Below the pieces are notes generated by a model. That model was not told the DNA's origin. It did not search any database and saw nothing but the letters and a program-made list of their open reading frames with translations. Positions 1 through 8,883 of a stretch of DNA of 64,000 nucleotides are shown in pieces. Origin of the DNA: Semisulcospira habei (lineage: Eukaryota; Mollusca; Gastropoda; Semisulcospiridae). The translations under genes were made by a program, and so were the position numbers. How positions within the stretch are numbered: position 1 is the first letter of the stretch; each line of letters begins with the position of its first letter. The stretch lies in NCBI GenBank assembly GCA_036245525.1, contig BTPG01000003.1, positions 190,373,838 to 190,437,837 of the forward strand, read 5' to 3'.

Positions 1-29
1 TACGTCCCCCCCCCCCCCCCCCCAGCCCA

Positions 30-235
30 GAGTTCGACTTTCGTCCTGAAGGCCGCGGGTTCGAATCTCTGTTCGGTGTCTCTTCTTTGAAATCTTTGGG
101 TAAAAACGTTTAACGTTTTGTTTTTTGGGTTTTTTTGTGTGTGTGGATGTTATTGTTGTTTGTTTGCAGTAGCCCGCCGTGAGATGGCCTTAGTTGCCTG
201 CTCGGCGTTAAACCCAAAATAACTAACTTGTTTGC
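30..235 (+). mobile_element. SINE remnant (B box and AAACCC tail)
   Basis: GGGTTCGAATCTC (57-69) is a good B box. The tail TCGGCGTTAAACCCAAAATA ACTAAC (202-227) recurs at 56001-56028 as TCGGCATTAAACCCAAATAA CTAAC. The left side starts in poly-C. Confidence 0.5.
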
Positions 236-957
236 AGTAGCGACTCGGCGGAGGCAACGACTGAGTGTGCATACGCCTGTCATTAATGTTGCTGGCACTG
301 TAATATTTATTGTGAAATATGGAGTTTCCTCAGTAGGTACTTCTCTCTGTGATATTGCCTAATTAACAAGATGTGTTTACCGTGGTGTAAACATTTGTTA
401 ACCAGATATTGTCAGGTCATTATAATGAAGTTGGATTTGCAATAAAATGACCATTGCGGCTACCTGTGGTGTGCGGGTCAGCGGAAGGTTTGATTTATTC
501 GTGTGAATGGAGATACTCACAAACCAGATAGGTGAGGCTAGCGCTGGCAGAATTGTACAACAAACCAAGGGGAATTACTCAGCGCTGGACAACAGTTAGA
601 TCCCGTGCACAGCCGTGCGAGGGTTCACTGCGGCCGTCGTGGGCCCGAGGACCTTTGCTTACCTTGTAAGCCCCCAGGTGATGAGCTCTTCGTGTCCGTA
701 ATTATTCTCATGTGTGGTGTTCTTAGGGCAGAGGCCTAGGGTCATCGCATACGCAGACATGCACAGTACGTTTGAGGTCAATCTGGTGGATGACGCAGTT
801 CACTCTTTTCATCCTGATAAGCCATTGCTTACAACAATTTGACAATGCTAGTTCAAGGGTGGTGTCAGGATAGCTTTAGATTCGTGTGGAATAGAATAAC
901 CTGCTACACTTCAAGTATTGAAACTGAATCATAAATTATTTTGAACGCCCGAGCACG
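236..957. other. No recognisable feature
   Basis: Moderately AT-rich DNA. One string near 563 resembles the repeats at 55665. No exon or RNA gene seen. Confidence 0.5.
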
Positions 958-1125
958 TTAACACATTTAGCCCCGATGCCTAACAGCAGATGATGGACAG
1001 ACCATGATAATTCTAGGGTAGTGCCAGATGAGCTTGGCGCCTTCAGGCGTCAAGCTCATCTGGCACTGCCCTTGAATTATCATGGTCTAACCATCTCCCA
1101 CAGCTAGTACTATCACAGCTAGTAC
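958..1125. mobile_element. Foldback MITE, family A
   Basis: Left TTAACACATTTAGCCCCGAT. The hairpin 1003-1091 has GACCATGATAATTCTAGGG arms around GGCGCCTTCAGGCGTC. The right end is not clear. Confidence 0.65.
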
Positions 1126-1153
1126 TGTCAAATCAAGAGAAACACTGCTCAAC

Positions 1154-1220
1154 TGCAAGAAGCATAGATTCTCATGGGTCCCCGCTAAAGTGGGGACTCA
1201 TGAGAATCGATGCCTCTTGC
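1154..1220. repeat. Family C palindrome (AGAGGCATAGATYCTCATG type)
   Basis: GCATAGATTCTCATGGGTCC ... GGGGACTCATGAGAATC GATGC; hairpin of about 28-base arms. Confidence 0.7.
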
Positions 1221-2070
1221 TGCGCGAGGTTTCGTCAGTAATCCTCAGGAGAAAAAAGTTTGCCAAGTAGTCGATTTCAATGACGATGCAGGCGTCCGGG
1301 AAATAACTGCACGGCCTCTGGCAGTGAAGGAGCTGAAAAGTTCATTGACAGATCTCACCACCATACGAAACCTTGACTGAGATGAACGGATCAGTAATGG
1401 TAATCAAGCAGAAACAACAGAATTTTACGTCAGTGTCCCCCTTACACACCCGCAGTCAAAGTAGTCTGACTGAGGAGCGTAGACACTGGTCACCATCCAT
1501 TGACAGACGTTCCGGTGGTACCCCTGCACTAATACTGATCAACTTCTATTGAGAGTCGTTTGGTACTCATGTACTAAAATTGATCAACATCTACCGGTTG
1601 GTGCTCGTGTAATACTACGAACTGAAACTGATCAACATGATCTACGGAGCGTTGTTTGATACTCCTATACTGAAACGGATCAAAATCTGCTGAGATTCGT
1701 TTGGTAAACCAAACCGCATGTAGGCCTATGCGTACTCAAACACTACGTTTGAAGTCTTGCTGTTAGATATCGGCACTAAATCAGTGTCCCCACTGAGTCA
1801 GCGCAGAAAAAGAAGAAAACGTCAACTTCACCAAAGAGGGATAATGGTTTATTTTAGTGTTTGTCAAGATGTGTCGATCTCATTAATTAATCCATTCCAT
1901 GCCGCATGTGCAAGCATCAGACTAGAAGTGGTTTTTTTTTTTGTTTGTTTGTTTGTTTGTTTCTTTTTGGTTTTTTTTTGTTTGTTTGTTTTTATTAACA
2001 CCATCACGGATTTGTTGCTGCATAGACTCATCCGCCTTAGGCGTCAGTGCAGGGATGAATGAGGCCCGCA

Positions 2071-2138
2071 CAAGAGGCATAGATCCTCATGAGCCCCCGG
2101 CGGCAGTTGCGGGGGCTCATGAGGATCTACGCCCCTTA
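2071..2138. repeat. Family C palindrome
   Basis: AGATCCTCATGAGCCCCCG and its inverse around a CGGCGGCAGTTG loop. One of ten copies in the window. Confidence 0.75.
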
Positions 2139-2372
2139 CAAGTGGATCATGCACGATGCTGTTTTCTCTCGGTGAGCGAGGGAACTGTTGTTTTGTTGCT
2201 TTTTTTGTTCTCTTCTCGGCACTGCGTAGTAAATGTAAGTCTGACGGACGTCATCGCCAAGTCAGACGACGCCTGCCCGTTCTCTGTTTCCGTTGATCGA
2301 CTTTTGAATTATTCTTTCTTCGCTCACCACCTCCACATTATTGTAAGCCCACCAGTCGTCGGATAGTACACA

Positions 2373-2478
2373 GGAGAAAAACCGAACTAGTACGCAAGAG
2401 TTTCGCGCCCCTGGCTCGTAGCGTCAAGAAGCGGCGAGTCAGGGGCACGAAACTCGCGCCATCACTTCGGTTTTCTCC
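2373..2478. mobile_element. 106-bp palindromic element with GGAGAAAAACCGAA ends
   Basis: GGAGAAAAACCGAA matches TTCGGTTTTCTCC in inverse at the far end. The inner arms GAGTTTCGCGCCCCTGGCTC and GAGTCAGGGGCACGAAACTC pair as well. No TTAA ends, so it is a separate MITE type. Confidence 0.72.
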
Positions 2479-2621
2479 CATTTGTGGATAGTATTGCTTT
2501 TTGTCGGGACCTGGTCAAACGCACAATTCAGTGATTCAGTACAATCACCACACCCAAGTTTACACAATCAGCCACTACCGAGACACAGTTAACACTCTAA
2601 CTGCAAGAGACAAGTTCCAAC

Positions 2622-2689
2622 TGCAAGAGATGCATCCTCATAAGCCCCCGCGGCAGTCGCGGAGGCTCATGAGGATTTGGTCTCTTGCT
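2622..2689. repeat. Family C palindrome
   Basis: GCAAGAGATGCATCCTCATA ... GCTCATGAGGATTTGGTCTC; arms interrupted by mismatches. Confidence 0.65.
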
Positions 2690-2870
2690 GAGCCGATGGT
2701 AAATGTATATATGCCCATGTTTCTTGAACGGTTGGGGCTTCATTGGGCGTGGAACGAAGAAGAATTTCAGAAGCAAAAAATACTGCGATCGGTGACAGGG
2801 AAGTGTTAACACTTTCGCTGCCAGTGTCAATGAAATGAAGGCTCCGAAACCATCACAAATTCACCGCGTG

Positions 2871-3048
2871 TTAACCCATTCAGCCCTGACGCACTGCAGC
2901 AGGAGATGGGTCGACCATGATATAGGCGCCAAGCTAATCTGGCACTGCCCTTGAATTATCATGGGACCCATCTCCTGCAACTAGTGCATAGTCATTAGAT
3001 GACGCCTCCAAAATTTGGGAAATACTTGCGTCGGGCTGAATGAGTTAA
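2871..3048. mobile_element. TTAA-bounded foldback MITE, family A
   Basis: Ends TTAACCCATTCAGCC and GGCTGAATGAGTTAA; the core carries a GCCAAGCTAATCTGGCAC arm (left arm largely deleted). TTAA duplication plus CCC tips resembles piggyBac-type MITEs. Confidence 0.8.
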
Positions 3049-3169
3049 CGCCATCTGCCTGAGGCACACCGAGTTGGACATGGCCAGCGCCAGTGGACGG
3101 CATAACTAGGATTGGCCTCTATGTCTCTTGCGTTTGAGTGGTGTTGACTGTGTGTCATCAGTGAAGGGG

Positions 3170-3246
3170 TTAATACATTCGAGACGTGCCGCGTACGGAT
3201 ACGCGGCAAATAGCCGCGTATTCGTATGCGGCGCATCTCGAATGCG
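3170..3246. mobile_element. Family D palindrome
   Basis: TTAATACATTCGAGACGTGC on the left and GCGCATCTCGAATGCG on the right, with GCCGCGTACGGATACGCGGC arms inside. The right TTAA is lost. Confidence 0.68.
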
Positions 3247-3249
3247 ATA

Positions 3250-5440
3250 CGTCTTCTAACTTTGGAAATTTCCACCCTTGTGCTCAATGAGTCACATTGA
3301 GGCCTAGGGTGGAAATTTCCTAAATCCGGATAAAACTGAAAGGTGACTGCCACTTGAAACGTGTAAAAACTGACGCAAAGCAATTCAAAACAAAGAAGAA
3401 ACACGCTTAGACAGCACTTGTCCTTTCAAAGCCTGGTTCTCTTGGAAATTCAGTCCAAAGTTTGGGAGCTGTTCTTTGCAGACTCCAGTTCAGAAGAAGA
3501 GTCGTACGGAAGGTGGACGATGCGAACATCTGATTTCTTTCCGTCGGCTGGAGGCGCAGTCTGTTCTGACAACACCTTTAACCCTTTCACTGCCAGGGGA
3601 AAATGAACAGGATCCAGCTGCAAGAGACACATATCCTCAGGGGCCCCCGCAGTCGCAGGGGCCACTGATGATCTATGTCTCTTGCTGAGACTAGTGTGTA
3701 TCCATGTTCCTTGGACAATGTGGCTTTTCGGTCGTTGAATGAACGCAAATTTTAGAAATAACATGTATGCGTCGGACGGCAGGGAAGGGGTTACACCACT
3801 GTGGTTGATCAATGGATTGCTGAAACTGGTCAGGACCGCTGAATGGGTTGGCTCGTTCAGTGCCGGCTGACGCACGCCGTGTTTCTGCCATCTTCATTAA
3901 CGCAAGATCAAAATACCCTAAATGCAACTGCGGGGGCTCATGAGAATCTATACCTCTTGCAGTTGGGTGGTGTTCACTGAAATTTTCTCGGCACTGAACG
4001 GGTTAACCTGATAGGGAGAAGCCTGTGTAAGTTTCAAGTTCTTAATCGAGCTGTTTTAAGACCGATGTTCCGATCAAAAAGAGGAAAGTACTGGTGAGAA
4101 ATTAAGCAAAGAAATCTTGACTTGTAAGGTCGTTGATATGTTCATTTATTTTTTGTCTTACAGGTAGTCATGAGTCTGACCTTCGACCTTGACCTTGAAA
4201 GGGGTGGGATTTGGGGCGTTCAGTTTGATAAATGCGTTAAAAATAATGCACTTTTTCAGTTATTGAAGTTGTGGGGTGTGGTGGGGTGGGGTGGGGGGTT
4301 GGGTTGGAGGTGGGGGGTAGGCAGGGTGGGGGGGGGGGTGGGGGGTGTGTGTTAAGATCAAAGGTTAAGATGAAAACTACAATGAAACAGTGTCAGCATG
4401 TGCATTTCATCAGACAGCTGACCTCAGAGTGAAATAAGCCTCAACTCATCTTACAAATGCAGCAGGCAAGCGTGTGCCAAACTTGTGAATATTCCTGATA
4501 TGCACAAATGACTAGATCTAACTTGAGTTAGTCCAACATTACGTGGATAAAATGGGACAGAAAACTGGTCAATGTACATATGGCCCTCATTTGAAAACAA
4601 AATTACTAGAAACGTAAAATTACTCTGGATCTAAATGGTCGTTAGACCACTTTTCCACTGACATTTCTCGGAATTCACGGCGTGGAGAGCCGGCTAGGGT
4701 CTGTTTGCAGTTGGATCAGTTTTCCACTCTCCCAGATTTAAACCCAGTTACATATCACACGAAGGACCTATGCCTGTGTATCGCCCTGGCAACTCTAATT
4801 TAGAATCGAAAATTTTCGAGATAGACATCCCCTGCACCATGAAATTATTATACGGTCGTAAATTTATGCATTTATGCAAAGATAAGACCACAGAGTAATC
4901 AGCTTACCTTGTTTCTTCCTTGGGCAAAGGAACAATGATATGCCGGTGCAACGTGGCTTGTAGCGGGCTTTCGAACAAGAAATTTGCTCTGCCAAAGTCA
5001 GACCCTTGCCTCGTTCGGTCAGACAGGATTCAACACGATTACAAGGGAGAAAACTCTCAAAACGCGTCCTCGCACTCTCGGGGCGAGTGATTTGTCTTAT
5101 AATGTATTGTCTTTGGTCATACCGAACTTTATCAGTAAGGGGGGCGCAGTGCATACGCGTCATTGGTTTGTCAAACGTCATTTGTCATGACGTATTTTTT
5201 TGTTTTTACGTAATTTTATATTTAACGTGATATGAGTTTTGCTTTCGCGTCAAGTCTTGCGAAAATGGTGACAAAACTAAATTTCACGGTACAGTTTCAG
5301 CCTTGCTATAATTTGTGTGAAATTAGGTTAACTTTACCTAGCTACATGCTATAATAAGTACACCTGCATGCTCTTCTGAAAGCGCGTGGATGTGTGTGTA
5401 TGCTTGTGCATGTGCGTACGTGCATGCGTGCGCTCTAAAC
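3250..5440. other. Intergenic stretch with MITE pieces, no gene seen
   Basis: Apart from the family C element at 3588-3793 and a half copy near 3930-4010 (ending CACTGAACGGGTTAACC), I see a G/GGT-rich low-complexity run (4265-4355) and nothing coding. Confidence 0.6.
3588..3793. mobile_element. TTAA-bounded MITE, family C, near complete
   Basis: Starts TTAACCCTTTCACTGCCAG and ends GACGGCAGGGAAGGGGTTA. The palindrome GCAAGAGACACATATCCTCA ... GATCTATGTCTCTTGC lies at 3619-3685. This copy shows that the family C hairpin is the core of a TTAACCC element like families A and B. Confidence 0.75.
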
Positions 5441-5507
5441 ATCCTCAAGAGGCATAGATGTTCACTACGCCCTCCGGGCACATGAGGATCTATGCCTCTT
5501 GGAGATG
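5441..5507. repeat. Family C palindrome
   Basis: CATCCTCAAGAGGCATAGAT ... ATCTATGCCTCTTGGAGATG, next to a (TG)n/(GA)n tract. Confidence 0.7.
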
Positions 5508-5513
5508 CGCGCA

Positions 5514-5542
5514 TATGTGTGTGTGTGTGTGTGTGTGTGTGA

Positions 5543-5613
<71 letters not shown>
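5514..5613 (+). repeat. (TG)n-(GA)n compound microsatellite
   Basis: TG units (5514-5549) followed by GA units (5550-5613), directly at the 3' tail of the non-LTR element. Confidence 0.95.
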
Positions 5614-5616
<3 letters not shown>

Positions 5617-5960
5617 CAATGAATCAATGAATCAATGAAACTTTATTTTACAACGGTTTAGGCATTGACATCGTCATCGACACAGCCATTTTACAAACCT
5701 GCCGTTGCTAACAACTACAAGACTAACTACAAATATACATACATATAAGTAAACATAATACTTGCAAAGCGATGACAACACTATTCACATAGACAGACAT
5801 ACTCATAGACTCACAGACACCCCCCACCCCACCCACCCCCCTTCACACATAGACAGAGCTAAGTAGTCCAAATGATAATTGAAAAGGATAACAGACTTAA
5901 TTGGGAATAAATTGGACCCAGCATAAAAAGAAACATATAATACAAGTGGTTGAGTCATCC

Positions 5961-7970
5961 CTACGAGTGATCCACAAAATATTTGAAGAGACCCTTTTTA
6001 AAACAGGCTAGCGAGGAGGCGGATTTTACATGGTCTGGAAGGGCATTCCAGATAAGTGCCCCTGAGAAGGATAAGCTAGTTTTATATAGATCGATCCTTG
6101 GTTTTGGGACTATGAAAAGCTTTCTGATGTTTCCAAGCTTGGACTCAGACTTACGGAACAAAGTGGAGATGTACTCAGGTGTTTTGCGTTTCCACACTTA
6201 GAACATAAAGATTGCTTTGTTATATTTAAAATGATCTTGAAGTGGCAGGAGACCTGCTTTTGAGAGCTTTTCTTCAGTGCTAAGGTGTTGATCAGGGCAG
6301 ATTATTTTGGCCGCTCGTCTGTGTAGGGAATTGAGTCTCTTTAAATGGACCTCACTACACCCATCCCATACCGATGACGCGTAATCGATATAAGAACGTA
6401 TGTGAGCGTTATAAAATAGTTTACGGGTATCTGAATCAGTATAATATTTCAGTTTTGATAATATAAAGAGATTTTTGGCTACTATTTTGCATAAGGCGTC
6501 TGTATGAGCTTGCCATTTTAGCTGACTGTCGATTTTAATCCCCAGTACTCGATGTTCATTTACCTGTTCTACCTGACTACCTTTAAGTGAAAGGTTAAGT
6601 AATAGAGGCATTATCTGCTGTTTTTGGCGCGTGGCGACTACCATCGATTTCGTTTTGGCTGGATGAACAACCATAGAATTGTTTATACACCAAGCTGATA
6701 CTTCATGAAGACTTTGTTGTAGGTTGTCGGAAATTACCTGTATATCTTTACTAGTAGTATGAACTGAGGTGTCGTCAGCAAAAAGGTCGCATTGTACATC
6801 TTGGCAAGTAATATGTAGAGGCAAATCATTGATAAATAAGCAAAACAGTAGAGGGCCCAGTACAGACCCTTGGGGCACACCGAAGCTTACATCTTTGAGA
6901 GAGGAGTATGAGCCATGAACAAGAACCTTTTGTTTTCTTTTAGTAAGGTAAGATGTGAAAAAAGCAACTGCGTCTCCGTTATTGAGGTATGTGTGAAGCT
7001 TAGCAGTCAGAATAGTATGGTTAATCAGATCAAAAGCATTCTTAAAATCCAGATAGACTACTCCTGTTAACTGTGACTTATTCATACCCTTGAGCCATGT
7101 GTCAACAAGGCGTGTAAGTGCTGTGTGGCATGAATGCTGCGGACGAAATCCGGATTGGAAAGGGTGGAAGAGCTTACGGTTTTCTAGGTAAGCAAGCAGG
7201 TGTTTATGAACGTGCCTTTCCAGTGGTTTGGACAAAACAGATAATAAAGAAATAGGCCGATAATTATTAGGATCAGAACGATCTTTTGTTTTTGGAAGTG
7301 GAATTACTTTGGCATATTTAAGTTCGTTAGGAAAAGTGTTATGCTGGATACAGAGATTATAAATATAAGTTAAGGATTCTACAATGTATGGGAGAGACAG
7401 TTTAAGTATTTTCGGGCTGATGTCATCAGGCCCCGAGGACTTTTTATTTGGAAGGTTACTTATAAGTAAACCCACTTCATGAACAGCTAACATAGGGATG
7501 TTGAAGGGGGCTGTGCCCATTGTTCTTTGTTGACAAAACTCAGACAGCAAATTTGAACGGTGATAAGTGTTATCCTGGCTTGGCGATATTAGAGATTTGG
7601 CAATCGAAAGAAAATGGTCATTGAATGTATCAGCAGTAAGATTAGTGGGAATGGTAGTTGCGGTACTTGGAGACCCCCTAGTAAGTGTGTTTAGAAGGCG
7701 CCATATAGTAGAGGTATCTTTGCTGTCTTTAACCGTGTCACGAACTAACTTTTTTCTTGCCTCTCTGATCATGTATTTAACACGGTTACTCAGACGCGTC
7801 TCACTGAGTCCAAACAGGTGGAACGGTGTAGGATCGTTAATATATACAGATATGTCGGCTAGTTTGTTGTACAAATGAAACACATTGAGGTGCCCTATTC
7901 TCATAACTGCACCTTTGATGGAAAATTCGCTTGGACTTATTACAAAATACAGAGTGCACAAGATAAACAA
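5961..7970 (-). pseudogene. Non-LTR ORF2: reverse transcriptase with deleted endonuclease and one stop
   Basis: Residues 1-62 keep only the start of the EEP endonuclease (IGHLNVFHLYNKLADISVYI ... FGLSETRLS). The frame then jumps straight to the linker before the RT (NRVKYMIREARKKL), so almost the whole endonuclease is gone without a frameshift. The RT is complete: NNYRPISLLSVLSKPLER, GFRPQHSCHTAL, YLDFKNAFDLINH, GVPQGSVLGPLLF, and the catalytic FADD near residue 395. An in-frame TAA at 6198-6200 cuts off the C-terminal region, which continues in the same frame to 5961 (RIDLYKTSLSFSGALIWNAL). It probably cannot nick target DNA. Confidence 0.85.
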
Positions 7971-8591
7971 TGAAGAAACAATTGAATACAGAAAAACACG
8001 GAAATAAAAAATACTATAAAACTATAAAACGATAAAAGGCCACGTAATTGAATAAAAGTCCTCCAGAGAACAAGTAGCCGTTAAGCTACTGAGCTCTCAA
8101 AAAAAATCGCTGCGGGAGTGACTGAACCACAAGAAAAAAGTGACGCAACTTGAAACGCCGCATGGAACACCTGTATGTTCGGCTGTCACTAAGTTCCCTT
8201 CTTTGTCGTTCCAGTACAATTTTAATTAAATCACTCAAGCTAATAGTCTGTCTCACTGTAAAGACACGAAAGAGGCTGAAAATTAAGTCTTTCTTAAATG
8301 AGCACAATCTTTACAGTGTAAACTAACACAGTCTCTGGTGGTAACACTCAATGTTACTGTCACATCAGTTTATGACCAACGCGGCTAGAAGGTAGAACCA
8401 AAGTAATCAATAAACAGCACAGTGGATGCAGACAATAACGTTGGTAGTCACTCTAACTGATTTACGGTAAGAACAAGTTACATCTGTAACAATAGCAGTC
8501 AGCTTGCCGTGCTCGTGTTCACAATCACCAAATATAAACGTCTAATTAAAGCGTCAGTAAATCAGTGATGAACTAGTTCAACAAATGAAAA

Positions 8592-8661
8592 TTAACCCTT
8601 TTGTTCATGCATCCACCGGTGCTGTTTGCAGCATCGGTGGTTGCATGCACAACGGGGTTAA
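8592..8661. mobile_element. 70-bp TTAA palindrome, family F (GCATGCACAA type)
   Basis: TTAACCCTTTTGTTCATGCA TCCACCGGTGCTG... returns as CGGTGGTTGCATGCACAACGGGGTTAA. Both TTAA ends present. Confidence 0.78.
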
Positions 8662-8773
8662 GCAAGTTAGTGGCAGATAAATCCCTGTAGGAAAGGCTGC
8701 GGTTAACTTGTCAGTTGATATCGCAGCTAATCAGTTAATAGTAGACACCACCTATTAACCCAACAATGGACAA

Positions 8774-8875
8774 TTAATCCTCCTGTTCATGCATCCATCG
8801 GTACTGTTTGCAGCATGTACTGTTTGCAGCATGTACTGTTTGCAGCACCGGTGGTTGCATGCACAGGAGGGTTAA
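8774..8875. mobile_element. 102-bp TTAA palindrome, family F, with internal triplication
   Basis: TTAATCCTCCTGTTCATGCA on the left and TTGCATGCACAGGAGGGTTAA on the right in inverse. GTACTGTTTGCAGCAT is repeated three times in the loop. It abuts the stop of the non-LTR ORF1. Confidence 0.78.
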
Positions 8876-8883
8876 TGAGATTA

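Larger units (their letters stand above)
7971..8883 (-). other. Spacer between ORF1 and ORF2 of the non-LTR element
   Basis: About 0.9 kb without a convincing frame. It holds two TTAA-bounded palindromes (8592-8661 and 8774-8875). In relatives the two ORFs are normally close or overlapping, so part of this spacer is probably decayed ORF2 N-terminal or inserted sequence. Confidence 0.5.

Noticed and set aside
4265..4355. Gly/Trp-rich frame over GGGGTG repeats
   Set aside because: Low-complexity G-rich DNA without coding support.
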